A DNA stretch of 64,000 nt from Pseudokordiimonas caeni (GTDB lineage Bacteria > Pseudomonadota > Alphaproteobacteria > Sphingomonadales > Kordiimonadaceae). A model generated the notes under the pieces. The model worked only from the letters and a program-made list of their open reading frames with translations. It was not told the DNA's origin and ran no database searches. Shown in pieces: positions 10,734-19,290 of this stretch (within the stretch, counting starts at the first letter, position 1; every line of letters begins with the position of its first letter). Location: the NCBI RefSeq assembly GCF_026719705.1, contig NZ_JAPPRR010000001.1:659255-723254 (forward strand). Reading direction: 5' to 3'. The position numbers and the translations under genes were made by a program.

Positions 10734-11132
10734 ATGTCGATGACTGATCCTATCGGCGATATGCTGACCCGTATCCGTAACGGTCTGCAAGCTCGCAAGA
10801 ACGTCGTCAAGACGCCGGCTTCGAAAACTCGTGAGCGCATCCTCGATGTGCTGACGCGCGAAGGTTATATCCGTGGCTACAGCCGCACCGATCTCGACAA
10901 TAACAAGGCCGAGATCGTGATCGAGCTGAAGTATTTCGAAGGCGAACCGGTGATCCGTACGATCAACCGCGTCTCGAAGCCCGGCCGCCGCGTGTACAGC
11001 TCGGTGGGTGATCTGCCGCGCGTTCACAATGGTCTCGGTATTTCGATCGTTTCCACGCCGAAAGGCGTGCTCTCCGACGCAGAAGCGCGTGAGCACAATG
11101 TGGGCGGCGAAGTACTCTGCACCGTGTTCTAA
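10734..11132 (+). CDS. rpsH: 30S ribosomal protein S8
   Basis: A 132-residue S8, which binds the central domain of 16S rRNA. The start [17 protein letters not shown] and the end [10 protein letters not shown] are diagnostic. In E. coli S8 represses the spc block by binding near rplE; I did not recognise that site. An AGGAGGG ribosome-binding site precedes the gene. Confidence 0.98.
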   Translation: MSMTDPIGDMLTRIRNGLQARKNVVKTPASKTRERILDVLTREGYIRGYSRTDLDNNKAEIVIELKYFEGEPVIRTINRVSKPGRRVYSSVGDLPRVHNGLGISIVSTPKGVLSDAEAREHNVGGEVLCTVF

Positions 11133-11155
11133 GTCGACAAGGAAGGGAAAGAACG

Positions 11156-11689
11156 ATGTCCCGTATCGGTAAAAAGCCTGTGGAGATCCCGTCGGGCGTG
11201 ACCGTTTCCTTGAACGGCACGGACCTGACGGTGAAGGGCCCGAAGGGCGAGCTCGCGATGAGCTTCGTTCCTGAAGTCTCCGTTACCAAAGAAGACAACT
11301 CGATCACCGTACTGCCGGTGAACGACACGAAACGTGCTCGCTCCATGTGGGGTATGCAGCGCACGATGGTTTCGAACCTGATGACCGGTGTGACCCAGGG
11401 TTACAGCCGCAAGCTCGAAATCACCGGCGTTGGTTACCGCGCGGCGATGAAAGGCGCGAACCTCAATCTGCAACTCGGCTTCAGCCATGACGTCGAGTTC
11501 CCGGTGCCCCAGGGCATCAAGATCGAGACGCCCGATCAGACCACGATCATTGTGTCGGGGATCGACAAGCAGCTGGTTGGTGAGACCGCTGCGAAGATCC
11601 GTGAATACCGGAAACCCGAGCCCTACAAAGGCAAGGGGATCAAGTATGAAGGTGAATATATCTTCCGCAAGGAAGGTAAGAAGAAATAA
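11156..11689 (+). CDS. rplF: 50S ribosomal protein L6
   Basis: A 177-residue L6 with two related domains, located near the GTPase-associated region. The N-terminus [15 protein letters not shown] and the C-terminal [16 protein letters not shown] motif are characteristic. A GGAAGGGAAAG ribosome-binding site precedes it. It lies 12 bases before rplR. Confidence 0.98.
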   Translation: MSRIGKKPVEIPSGVTVSLNGTDLTVKGPKGELAMSFVPEVSVTKEDNSITVLPVNDTKRARSMWGMQRTMVSNLMTGVTQGYSRKLEITGVGYRAAMKGANLNLQLGFSHDVEFPVPQGIKIETPDQTTIIVSGIDKQLVGETAAKIREYRKPEPYKGKGIKYEGEYIFRKEGKKK

Positions 11690-11701
11690 TAGGTGGCATG
11701 A

Positions 11702-12058
11702 ATGGCTTCTAAAGATAAACTCTTTGAAAAGCGCCGTCAGCGTAACCGGACTCAACTTCGCAAGAAGAGTGCCGGGCGGCCGCGCCTTTCTGTCCACCGT
11801 ACCAACCAGCATATCTATGCTCAGGTCATCGACGATGTGAAGGGTGCAACGCTTGCCGCTGCCTCGACCATCGAAGCGGATCTGCGCGCAGGTAGCACCT
11901 CGAACAAAGAGGCTGCCACCAAGGTTGGTCAACTGATTGCCGAGCGTGCCAAAGCTGCTGGCGTCTCCTCCGTCGTGTTCGACCGCGGCGCTTTCCTGTA
12001 CCACGGCCGTATTCAGGCCTTGGCGGAAGCGGCGCGCGAAGGCGGCCTGGATTTCTAA
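11702..12058 (+). CDS. rplR: 50S ribosomal protein L18
   Basis: A 118-residue L18, one of the three 5S rRNA-binding proteins. The basic N-terminus, the [18 protein letters not shown] core and the end [23 protein letters not shown] match the family. The start ATG at 11702 follows AATAGGTGG. It is followed by rpsE after 25 bases. Confidence 0.97.
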   Translation: MASKDKLFEKRRQRNRTQLRKKSAGRPRLSVHRTNQHIYAQVIDDVKGATLAAASTIEADLRAGSTSNKEAATKVGQLIAERAKAAGVSSVVFDRGAFLYHGRIQALAEAAREGGLDF

Positions 12059-12083
12059 GGCTCGATGAAGGAAAGGATGTCCA

Positions 12084-12659
12084 ATGGCACGCCCTGAACG
12101 CAATCGCGAAGAAAGCGAACTCGTTGAAAAGCTGGTCCACATCAACCGTGTGGCCAAAGTGGTTAAAGGTGGCCGTCGTTTCGGCTTCGCAGCCCTCGTT
12201 GTCGTCGGTGACGGCCGTGGCCGCGTAGGCTTCGGCAACGGCAAGGCTCGCGAGGTTCCCGAAGCGATCCGCAAAGCTACCGAAGCTGCTAAAAAGAACA
12301 TGATCCGTGTTCCGCTCCGGGATGCACGCACGCTCCATCACGACATTCATGGTCGTCATGGCGCAGGCAAAGTGCTCCTTCGTACCGCCGCAGCTGGTAC
12401 CGGCATCATCGCCGGTGGCCCGATGCGCGCCGTGTTCGAAGCCCTCGGGGTGCAGGACGTTGTGACCAAGTCGCAAGGTTCGACGAACCCCTACAACATG
12501 GTGCGGGCTACGATCGATGCTCTCGGTCGTCAGAACTCCCCCCGTCAGATCGCTGCGAAGCGTGGCAAGAAAGTTGCCGAGATCGTAGCGCGTCGCGAGG
12601 GTGTTAAAGCCGGTGCCGACGAAGCTGCGCTCGCTGACGGCGACGCTAACGCGGAGTAA
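12084..12659 (+). CDS. rpsE: 30S ribosomal protein S5
   Basis: A 191-residue S5, which with S3 and S4 surrounds the mRNA entry channel and affects fidelity. The N-terminal double-stranded RNA-binding domain ([20 protein letters not shown]) and the C-terminal domain are complete. It is longer than E. coli S5 by a C-terminal Ala/Asp-rich tail of about 20 residues. rpmD begins 6 bases later. Confidence 0.97.
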   Translation: MARPERNREESELVEKLVHINRVAKVVKGGRRFGFAALVVVGDGRGRVGFGNGKAREVPEAIRKATEAAKKNMIRVPLRDARTLHHDIHGRHGAGKVLLRTAAAGTGIIAGGPMRAVFEALGVQDVVTKSQGSTNPYNMVRATIDALGRQNSPRQIAAKRGKKVAEIVARREGVKAGADEAALADGDANAE

Positions 12660-12665
12660 TGTTCG

Positions 12666-12854
12666 ATGGCTGCTAAGAAAAAGACCGTCAAGGTAACGCA
12701 GATCGCCAGCGCGATCCGCCGCACCGACGACCAGCTGGCCACCCTCAAGGGGCTCGGCCTCAACAAGATGCATCGTACGCGTGAGCTGGAAGATACCCCG
12801 GCTGTTCGCGGGATGATCAACAAGGTGCACCACCTGGTGCGCGTTGAAGACTAA
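12666..12854 (+). CDS. rpmD: 50S ribosomal protein L30
   Basis: A 62-residue L30. The family pattern [23 protein letters not shown] with RVRELEDTP-like continuation is visible. L30 is present in proteobacteria but not in all bacteria. It sits between rpsE and rplO as in the canonical spc block and ends 24 bases before rplO. Confidence 0.96.
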   Translation: MAAKKKTVKVTQIASAIRRTDDQLATLKGLGLNKMHRTRELEDTPAVRGMINKVHHLVRVED

Positions 12855-12878
12855 CCCGAAACGCGTGGAGAGACAGAG

Positions 12879-13334
12879 ATGAAACTCAATGAACTGCGCG
12901 ATAACGACGGCGCCCGCACCTCGCGGTTCCGTGTCGGTCGCGGTATCGGTTCCGGCAAGGGCAAGACCTCCGGTTCCGGTGTGAAGGGTCAGAAATCACG
13001 TTCCGGCGTGGCGATCAACGGTTTCGAGGGCGGTCAGATGCCCATCTACCGTCGTCTGCCGAAGCGTGGCTTCACCTCGCTGAACAAAGTGGTCTACGAA
13101 GTTGTCAACATCGGCCGTCTGCAAAAGGCGATCGATGCAGGCAAAGTCGATGCCAAGGCCCCGATTACTGCTGACGTACTGGCCCAGGCCGGCGTCATCA
13201 GCCGCATCGGCAATGGCGTTCGTCTGCTCGCCAAGGGCGAACTGAAAGCCAAAGTCGACATCACGGTCACCGGTGCTTCCAAAGCAGCCGTTGAAGCCGT
13301 GGAAAAAGCCGGCGGCAAGGTTACCGTTGCCTGA
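12879..13334 (+). CDS. rplO: 50S ribosomal protein L15
   Basis: A 151-residue L15, a late assembly protein of the large subunit. The Gly-rich N-terminal segment [24 protein letters not shown] and the [17 protein letters not shown] stretch are diagnostic. Its stop TGA at 13332-13334 is part of the 5' arm of a strong terminator-like hairpin that separates it from secY. Confidence 0.97.
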   Translation: MKLNELRDNDGARTSRFRVGRGIGSGKGKTSGSGVKGQKSRSGVAINGFEGGQMPIYRRLPKRGFTSLNKVVYEVVNIGRLQKAIDAGKVDAKAPITADVLAQAGVISRIGNGVRLLAKGELKAKVDITVTGASKAAVEAVEKAGGKVTVA

Positions 13335-13353
13335 TCTCAGGCAACGGTTTTTC
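13323..13353 (+). terminator. Terminator-like hairpin between rplO and secY
   Basis: ACCGTTGCCTGA at 13323-13334 is perfectly complementary to TCAGGCAACGGT at 13337-13348, followed by TTTTCTTCCCC. In the folded RNA a loop of about 8 bases is likely. It has the form of an intrinsic terminator or attenuator placed on the rplO stop codon, upstream of secY. The complementarity is seen; attenuation is inferred. Confidence 0.6.
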
Positions 13354-13386
13354 TTCCCCTTTCTCCTGGCCTGGAGTTCGTGATTT

Positions 13387-14718
13387 ATGGCATCCGCTGC
13401 TGAACAACTGGCGGCCAATCTTAGCTTGTCCTCGTTCGGCAAGGCCGAAGAGCTGAAAAAGCGGATCTGGTTCGCTCTCGGTGCACTCATTGTGTACCGT
13501 CTCTGCACCTATGTACCCCTCCCGGGGATCGACGGCGAGGCGCTTGCGCGCATGTTCGCCAGTCTGTCGGGTGGGTTCCTCGACATGGTCAACACCTTCT
13601 CGGGCGGTGCAGTGCAGCGGATGTCGATCATCACGCTCGGGATCATGCCGTATATTTCGGCATCGATCATCGTGCAGCTCCTGACCACGATGAGCCCGTC
13701 GCTTGCTGCCCTCAAAAAGGAAGGCGAGCAGGGCCGGAAGAAGATCAACCAGTATACCCGTATGGGCACGGTGGCGCTGACGCTCGTTCAGGGTTACGCC
13801 GTGGCCACGGGTCTTGAAGGTCAGGCCGGTGTCGTTGTCGATCCGGGCTGGTTCTTCCGTATCACGACCGTGATCACGCTCCTTGGCGGCACCATGTTCC
13901 TCATGTGGCTTGGCGAGCAGATCACCCAGCGCGGTATCGGCAACGGTATCTCGCTCATCATCTTCGCCGGTATCATTGCCGAACTGCCGGGCACGCTTGC
14001 CCAGGCCTTCGAGCTGAACCGTGCGGGCTCGATGTCCCTTGCCGTGCTGCTGGCGCTCCTTGTCGGTGCTGCCGCGCTCATCTGGTTCATCGTGCTTTGC
14101 GAACGCGCCCAGCGCCGTGTCATCATCCAGTATCCCAAGCGCCAGCACGGCAACCGCGTGATCCAGGGCGACAAGTCGCACCTGCCGATCAAGCTGAACG
14201 TGTCGGGCGTCATTCCGCCGATCTTTGCAAGCTCGCTTCTGATCATGCCGCTGACTGTTGCCGGCTTCTATCAGTCGAGCGGTGCCGAGTGGCTGACCAC
14301 GATGACCTCGCTCCTGGGTGTCGGTCGTCCGCTGCACGTCGCGCTTTATGTGCTGCTGATCGTCTTCTTCTGCTTCTTCTACACGACCGTCCAGTTCAAC
14401 CCTGAAGATACGGCCGAGAATCTGAAGAAGCACGGCGGCTTCATTCCGGGCATCCGTCCGGGCAAGCGCACCGCCGAATATCTCGATTATGTACTGACCC
14501 GCCTCACCGTGATCGGCTCGGCCTATCTGTCGCTCGTCTGCGTTATTCCTGAAATCCTGATGAGCCAGGCCGCTGTTCCCTTCTATCTCGGCGGTACGAG
14601 CCTTCTGATTGTTGTCAACGTGACCATGGATACTGTAAGCCAGATCCACAGCCATCTGATGGCACAACAGTATGAGGGCCTTCTGAAGAAAGCCCGGCTC
14701 AAGGGAGGCCGTCGTTGA
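13387..14718 (+). CDS. secY: Preprotein translocase subunit SecY
   Basis: A 443-residue polytopic membrane protein that forms the protein-conducting channel with SecE and SecG. The N-terminal amphipathic region is followed by the expected ten hydrophobic segments; the plug-region segment MLNTFSGGA-like (DMVNTFSGGAVQRMSIITLGIMP) and RTAEYLDYVLTRLT loop are family hallmarks. It lies in the usual place after rplO and overlaps the TTG start of adk by 4 bases. Its transcription must pass the hairpin at 13323-13348 unless another promoter exists. Confidence 0.98.
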   Translation: MASAAEQLAANLSLSSFGKAEELKKRIWFALGALIVYRLCTYVPLPGIDGEALARMFASLSGGFLDMVNTFSGGAVQRMSIITLGIMPYISASIIVQLLTTMSPSLAALKKEGEQGRKKINQYTRMGTVALTLVQGYAVATGLEGQAGVVVDPGWFFRITTVITLLGGTMFLMWLGEQITQRGIGNGISLIIFAGIIAELPGTLAQAFELNRAGSMSLAVLLALLVGAAALIWFIVLCERAQRRVIIQYPKRQHGNRVIQGDKSHLPIKLNVSGVIPPIFASSLLIMPLTVAGFYQSSGAEWLTTMTSLLGVGRPLHVALYVLLIVFFCFFYTTVQFNPEDTAENLKKHGGFIPGIRPGKRTAEYLDYVLTRLTVIGSAYLSLVCVIPEILMSQAAVPFYLGGTSLLIVVNVTMDTVSQIHSHLMAQQYEGLLKKARLKGGRR

Positions 14719-15362
14719 TTATCATTCTTTTCGGTCCGCCGGGCGCGGGCAAGGGGACCCAGGCGCAGCGCATCGAAAAGGAACGCGGCCTCGTGCAGCT
14801 CTCCACCGGTGACATGCTGCGCGCCGCTGTGGGCGCCGGCACCGAGATGGGCAAGCGCGCCAAGGAAAAGATGGACGCCGGCCAGCTCGTCTCTGACGAT
14901 ATCGTGATCGGCATCATCCGCGACCGTATCCGCGAAGACGATTGCAAGAATGGTTTCATCCTCGATGGCTTCCCGCGCACCGTGGCGCAGGCCGAAGCGC
15001 TGGATGTGATGCTGAAAGAGCAGGGGCTGAAGCTCGATCATGTGGTCGAGATGCGCGTGGACGACAAGGTCCTCGCCGACCGGATCGCCGGCCGCTATTC
15101 CTGCGCGAAATGCAATGAAGGTTACCACGACACCGCCAAGAAGCCGAAGGTGGAAGGCGTGTGTGATGTGTGTGGCGGTACCGAGTTTACCCGCCGCAAG
15201 GACGACAATCGTGAGACGGTGGCCAAGCGCCTGGAGGCATATTATGCCGACACCGCACCGGTCCTGCCTTACTACGAAAAATCGGGCATCCTTTCGGTGG
15301 TGGACGGCATGGCCGCCATCAGCGAAGTGGCCGCTCAGATCGACGCGGTTTTGGCCGCGTAA
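14715..15362 (+). CDS. adk: Adenylate kinase (zinc-lid form)
   Basis: A 215-residue adenylate kinase (ATP + AMP to 2 ADP), cytosolic. The P-loop GPPGAGKGTQ is near residues 7-16, the AMP-binding DGFPRT motif follows, and the LID carries a four-cysteine zinc set, CAKC and CDVC. The start is a TTG at 14715 inside the secY stop, with AAGGGAGG 5 bases upstream; the product begins MIIILFGPPG like its relatives. The secY-adk pairing is common in bacteria. The gene ends just before a separate promoter for rpsM. Confidence 0.97.
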   Translation: MIIILFGPPGAGKGTQAQRIEKERGLVQLSTGDMLRAAVGAGTEMGKRAKEKMDAGQLVSDDIVIGIIRDRIREDDCKNGFILDGFPRTVAQAEALDVMLKEQGLKLDHVVEMRVDDKVLADRIAGRYSCAKCNEGYHDTAKKPKVEGVCDVCGGTEFTRRKDDNRETVAKRLEAYYADTAPVLPYYEKSGILSVVDGMAAISEVAAQIDAVLAA

Positions 15363-15380
15363 AAAACTGTCGGCAGGCGG

Positions 15381-15408
15381 TTGACGTTTGGGGGTTTCTA
15401 CCTATAAT
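15381..15408 (+). promoter_or_regulatory. Sigma-70 promoter for rpsM-rpsK-rpoA-rplQ
   Basis: A TTGACG hexamer at 15381-15386 and a perfect TATAAT at 15403-15408 are separated by 16 bases. The predicted start is near 15415, about 60 bases before rpsM. This would let the alpha block be transcribed independently of secY-adk. Motif match is seen; use as a promoter is inferred. Confidence 0.75.
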
Positions 15409-15473
15409 CCCCGGCTTCAACACGTCTGGCGATTCGTAGCTAGAACGTGAACTGAATTAATGGAGAAAAGGTC

Positions 15474-15842
15474 GTGGCGCGTATTGCAGGCGTTAACATT
15501 CCGACCAACAAACGGGTCGAGATCGCACTGACCTACATTCACGGTATTGGTGATAACTTCGCCAAGGAAATCTGCGCGAAGCTGAATTTCCCCCGTGAGC
15601 GTCGGGTTGCTGAACTGACGGATGCTGAAGTCATTCAGATCCGTGAACTGATCGACGAAAACTACACCGTGGAAGGTGACCTTCGTCGTGAAGTTGCGAT
15701 GAACATCAAGCGGCTGATGGACCTGAAGACCTACCGTGGTCTCCGTCACCGTAACAAACTGCCGGTACGTGGTCAGCGTACCCATACGAACGCTCGCACC
15801 CGCAAGGGCAAGGCGGTCGCTATTGCCGGCAAGAAGAAATAA
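15474..15842 (+). CDS. rpsM: 30S ribosomal protein S13
   Basis: A 122-residue S13 of the 30S head, which contacts P-site tRNA and L5. The start is GTG at 15474 with GGAGAAAAG upstream, giving [14 protein letters not shown]; the [25 protein letters not shown] tail-proximal segment is diagnostic. It follows adk after 111 bases with its own promoter. No rpmJ (L36) gene lies between secY and rpsM as it does in E. coli. Confidence 0.97.
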   Translation: MARIAGVNIPTNKRVEIALTYIHGIGDNFAKEICAKLNFPRERRVAELTDAEVIQIRELIDENYTVEGDLRREVAMNIKRLMDLKTYRGLRHRNKLPVRGQRTHTNARTRKGKAVAIAGKKK

Positions 15843-15900
15843 TCACTGAAGTTTTAGGGTATCGCCGTTTAGGGCTCCCCGAATATAGGGCTTGATTGAG

Positions 15901-16290
15901 ATGGCTAAAGAACCGAACCGCATTAAACGCCGCGAACGTAAGAATATTACGAACGGCGTTGCGCACGTGAACGCATCGTTCAACAACACCATGATCACCA
16001 TCAGCGACGTACAGGGTAATGCGATCTCCTGGTCGTCCGCTGGGATGATGGGTTTCAAAGGCTCCCGTAAGTCTACTCCGTACGCTGCCCAGATGGCTGC
16101 GGAAGACGCCGGCCGCAAGGCGCAGGAACACGGTGTGAAGTCGCTTGAAGTAGAAGTCAAAGGCCCCGGCGCTGGCCGCGAGTCCGCTCTGCGCGCGCTG
16201 CAGACCATTGGCTTCGTTATCACTTCGATCCGCGACGTTACGCCGATCCCGCACAACGGCTGCCGCCCGCCGAAGCGTCGCCGCGTCTGA
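15901..16290 (+). CDS. rpsK: 30S ribosomal protein S11
   Basis: A 129-residue S11 of the 30S platform, near the Shine-Dalgarno/anti-Shine-Dalgarno helix. I chose the ATG at 15901, which gives the family-length product beginning [14 protein letters not shown]; a TTG nine bases upstream would add only three residues. The core [18 protein letters not shown] and the C-terminus [15 protein letters not shown] are typical. The 58-base spacer from rpsM holds no obvious promoter. Confidence 0.96.
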   Translation: MAKEPNRIKRRERKNITNGVAHVNASFNNTMITISDVQGNAISWSSAGMMGFKGSRKSTPYAAQMAAEDAGRKAQEHGVKSLEVEVKGPGAGRESALRALQTIGFVITSIRDVTPIPHNGCRPPKRRRV

Positions 16291-16329
16291 CGACTGGCGT
16301 ACGTTCTAGAGAGTATTGGCACGAATCCT

Positions 16330-16349
16330 TTGGCGCCATCCGGCGCCAA
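16330..16349 (+). other. Hairpin in the rpsK-rpoA spacer
   Basis: TTGGCGCC at 16330-16337 pairs perfectly with GGCGCCAA at 16342-16349 around the loop ATCC, ending 19 bases before the rpoA GTG start. It has no T-run. It could affect rpoA translation or mark an RNA processing site. Pairing is seen, role is inferred. Confidence 0.45.
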
Positions 16350-16368
16350 TCACTCGCGAGGTCATATC

Positions 16369-17385
16369 GTGATCCAGAAAAACTGGCAGGAACTGATTAA
16401 ACCCAACGGCTTGTCCATCGAATCGGGTGCAGACCCGCTTCGCAAGGCGAAGCTCGTTGTCGAACCGCTCGAGCGTGGCTACGGCATGACGCTCGGCAAC
16501 GCACTGCGTCGTGTGCTGCTGTCGTCGCTGCAAGGCGGTGCGGTCACCAGCGTCCAGATCGAAGGCGTGCTCCATGAGTTCTCGTCGGTTCCGGGTGTGC
16601 GTGAAGACGTCACGGACATTGTGCTCAACATCAAGCAGATGCCGGTGCGTGTCCTTTCGGACGGCGTGAAGCGCCTGCACCTCACCGCGTCGGGCCCGGG
16701 CGAAGTTCGCGCCGGCCAGATCAGCGAAGTTGCCGATGTCGAGATCCTCGACAAGGACCTCGTGATCTGCCACCTCGACGACGGCGCGACCCTCAACATG
16801 GAACTGGCAGTTTCGAGCGGCAAGGGCTATGTCCCGGCCGACCGCAACCGTCCGGAAGACGCTCCGATCGGTCTTATCCCGGTTGACGCGCTCTACAGCC
16901 CTGTGAAGAAGGTCAGCTACAAGGTCGAGAATACCCGGGAGGGCCAGATTCTCGATTATGACAAGCTTTCGATGGAAATCGAAACGGACGGCACGATCAC
17001 TCCTGAAGATGCACTGGCTTTCGCCGCTCGCATCCTGCAGGACCAGCTGCATGTCTTCATCAATTTCGACGAGCCGGAAGAAAGCGTTGCAACGGACGAG
17101 GATTCGGAACCCGAAATCAATCGTCAGCTGCTGCGCAAGGTCGACGAACTGGAACTCAGCGTCCGTTCGGCAAACTGCCTGAAGAACGACAATATCGTCT
17201 ATATCGGCGATCTCGTTCAGAAGACCGAAGCCGAAATGCTGCGTACCCCGAACTTCGGCCGCAAGTCGCTCAACGAAATCAAGGAAGTTCTCGCCTCGAT
17301 GGGCCTCCGTCTCGGCATGGAACTCCCGGCCTGGCCGCCTGAGAATATCGAAGAGCTGGCCAAGAAACTCGAACAAGAGTACTGA
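16369..17385 (+). CDS. rpoA: DNA-directed RNA polymerase subunit alpha
   Basis: A 338-residue alpha subunit, which dimerises to start RNA polymerase assembly and carries a C-terminal DNA/activator-binding domain. I chose GTG at 16369 with GCGAGGTC upstream, giving [13 protein letters not shown]; an in-frame TTG at 16330 lies in a hairpin and adds residues not found in the family. The N-terminal [19 protein letters not shown] and the C-terminal domain with [14 protein letters not shown] are complete. rpsD (S4) is absent from this block, as is usual in alphaproteobacteria. Confidence 0.98.
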   Translation: MIQKNWQELIKPNGLSIESGADPLRKAKLVVEPLERGYGMTLGNALRRVLLSSLQGGAVTSVQIEGVLHEFSSVPGVREDVTDIVLNIKQMPVRVLSDGVKRLHLTASGPGEVRAGQISEVADVEILDKDLVICHLDDGATLNMELAVSSGKGYVPADRNRPEDAPIGLIPVDALYSPVKKVSYKVENTREGQILDYDKLSMEIETDGTITPEDALAFAARILQDQLHVFINFDEPEESVATDEDSEPEINRQLLRKVDELELSVRSANCLKNDNIVYIGDLVQKTEAEMLRTPNFGRKSLNEIKEVLASMGLRLGMELPAWPPENIEELAKKLEQEY

Positions 17386-17390
17386 AACCC

Positions 17391-17446
17391 TCCCCTCGTG
17401 TAGGGGACGCCTCCCGGTACTATGCCCTGGCTTGACCTGCCAGGGC
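17391..17446 (+). other. Two small hairpins in the rpoA-rplQ spacer
   Basis: TCCCCT (17391-17396) pairs with AGGGGA (17402-17407), and GCCCTGG (17424-17430) pairs with CCAGGGC (17440-17446). Neither is followed by a T-run, so they are unlikely to be terminators. They may stabilise or punctuate the mRNA. The pairings are seen directly. Confidence 0.4.
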
Positions 17447-17480
17447 GCAAGGCCGGAAAGGTTAATCAAGGAGACGCACC

Positions 17481-17906
17481 ATGCGCCACAATATGTCCGG
17501 TCGTAAACTCAATCGTACCTCGAGCCACCGTAAAGCCCTGTTCATGAACCTGGCCCAGGCGCTCGTGAAGCACGAACAGATCATCACCACGCTGCCGAAA
17601 GCCAAGGATCTCGCTCCCATCGTCGAGAAACTCATCAGCCTCGGCAAAAAAGGTGGTCTTGCCAACCGTCGTCTGGCGATCGCTCGCCTGCAGGACGAAG
17701 TGCTTGTTTCGAAGCTGTTCGGTGAAATCGCCGACCGCTACAAAGAGCGCAACGGCGGCTACACCCGTGTTCTGAAAGCCGGTTTCCGTCATGGCGACAA
17801 CGCCCCGATGGCTGTGATCGAGCTCGTTGACCGCAACGTGGAAGCCAAGGGTGCCGAAGACCGCGCCCGCGCTGAAGCGGCTGCAGTGGAAGAAGCTGCA
17901 GAATAA
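17481..17906 (+). CDS. rplQ: 50S ribosomal protein L17
   Basis: A 141-residue L17 near the tunnel exit, and the last gene of the superoperon. The N-terminus [20 protein letters not shown] is diagnostic. A C-terminal Ala/Glu-rich tail of about 20 residues extends it beyond the E. coli protein. The AAGGAGAC ribosome-binding site precedes the ATG, and an intrinsic terminator follows 29 bases after the stop. Confidence 0.97.
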   Translation: MRHNMSGRKLNRTSSHRKALFMNLAQALVKHEQIITTLPKAKDLAPIVEKLISLGKKGGLANRRLAIARLQDEVLVSKLFGEIADRYKERNGGYTRVLKAGFRHGDNAPMAVIELVDRNVEAKGAEDRARAEAAAVEEAAE

Positions 17907-17934
17907 GCTGCACTGCGGCATTGATCTGAAGTTC

Positions 17935-17972
17935 AAAACGGCGCACCTTGCAGGCTGCGCCGTTTTCCTTTT
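17935..17972 (+). terminator. Intrinsic terminator after rplQ
   Basis: AAAACGGCGCA (17935-17945) pairs with TGCGCCGTTTT (17956-17966), with the inner CCT/AGG also able to pair, followed by CCTTTT. This is a classical intrinsic terminator and marks the end of the ribosomal superoperon. Confidence 0.88.
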
Positions 17973-18021
17973 GTGGGGCGGCGTTCCGTGTCCCTTGTAA
18001 AGTCAGTATTGGTCTCGAAGA

Positions 18022-19203
18022 ATGATAGGTGCCTGGGTAATCGTTGTAACGGCGGGTGTGACATGCCTGATCATGGCGGCTGTCTTCGCCATCTTCCACC
18101 AGTCGGACCCGCACAAGAGCGACGCCTCCGCCTTCTGGGGCTGGGGCTATCTGGTAGGCGCAATCGCCTGGTCGCTTAATGTGATGCGCGATGGCACTCA
18201 TGGCTCTGTCTTCATCTGGCTCAATAACGCTACCTTCCTCGGCTGTGCCATTCTGCTCAGTTGCGGCATCCATGCCTTCTTCGGGAAGCGGTTGCCGCAA
18301 AGGCTTTATATCGCCGCCGCCTTGTTGTGGATGCCGCTTTATACATACGGCCTGATCGACACTGACGCCTATCAAAGCTTTCTCCTGCGGTCGGTGGCCA
18401 CCGGTGTGTTTGCCGGCATTGTGTTGGCGCAGGCCACCTTCATGGCATTCCGGATGGCGCAGGCACATGGTGACAAGGTTGAATTCGTCACCGCCTGTTT
18501 CTATGGCACGCTGGCGCTCATGTGTTTTGCCCTCATCCCGCCCGCCGTGATCGGCATCGGGGGCGGGGACTATTTCAGTTCCGCCAATTTCATCATCCTT
18601 TATGTGATCGAACCACCGCTCGTGGTCGGTATCGGCATGTGCTGCGCGCTCATGCTGATGCGCCGGGTGGTGGAGGAACTGAGAAGCCTCGCCGACTGCG
18701 ACCCGCTGACCGGCCTTCTCAATCGCCGCGGCTTCATGAGCCGCTTCGATACCATTTTCGAAAATGCAGTGGCGCGTGGCGGCGATCTGGCGCTTGTCAT
18801 CCTTGATATCGACCGTTTCAAGGAAGTGAACAACCGGTTCGGCCACACGGGGGGCGACCGCGTGCTTGTCGAGTTTGCGGATATCCTGCGCGAGCATCTG
18901 AAGCCCGGCCAGATTTGCGGCCGTCAGGGCGGGGAAGAGTTCGCGATCCTGTTGCCCGATTGCGGCAACGAGGACGTGCGCGAATTTGTGGAAGCCCTGC
19001 GCGCCGATCTGGCAAGCGGGCGTATCGTGATGGATGGCCGTACGGTCAACCTGACCTTCACGACCGGTCACACCACCTATCTTGGCGAGACCACGGCGTT
19101 TGAAATGCTGCGGCGAGCTGACGGGCACCTCAACCGTACCCGGCTGGTGGATGAAGCGCGGCGCAGCACCGCCCAGTCGCGTTCCGCCAAGCTGATGGCC
19201 TGA
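18022..19203 (+). CDS. Membrane-bound GGDEF protein, predicted diguanylate cyclase
   Basis: A 393-residue protein with about 210 N-terminal residues of hydrophobic segments (six or seven predicted membrane helices) and a C-terminal GGDEF domain with the active-site motif GGEEF at about 303-307. GGDEF enzymes make cyclic di-GMP from two GTP. The inhibitory RxxD motif before GGEEF is not present (KPGQ in that position), so product inhibition through this site is unlikely. It is a single gene between the rplQ terminator and htrA. The signal sensed by the membrane part is unknown. Confidence 0.88.
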   Translation: MIGAWVIVVTAGVTCLIMAAVFAIFHQSDPHKSDASAFWGWGYLVGAIAWSLNVMRDGTHGSVFIWLNNATFLGCAILLSCGIHAFFGKRLPQRLYIAAALLWMPLYTYGLIDTDAYQSFLLRSVATGVFAGIVLAQATFMAFRMAQAHGDKVEFVTACFYGTLALMCFALIPPAVIGIGGGDYFSSANFIILYVIEPPLVVGIGMCCALMLMRRVVEELRSLADCDPLTGLLNRRGFMSRFDTIFENAVARGGDLALVILDIDRFKEVNNRFGHTGGDRVLVEFADILREHLKPGQICGRQGGEEFAILLPDCGNEDVREFVEALRADLASGRIVMDGRTVNLTFTTGHTTYLGETTAFEMLRRADGHLNRTRLVDEARRSTAQSRSAKLMA

Positions 19204-19290
19204 CTTTCACGCAGTCATCCCTTGAAGCGGCGCCGTCCAGTTGCCATAACATCCTTTGACTTCTTCAGGAACACGCACAAGGACGGATAC

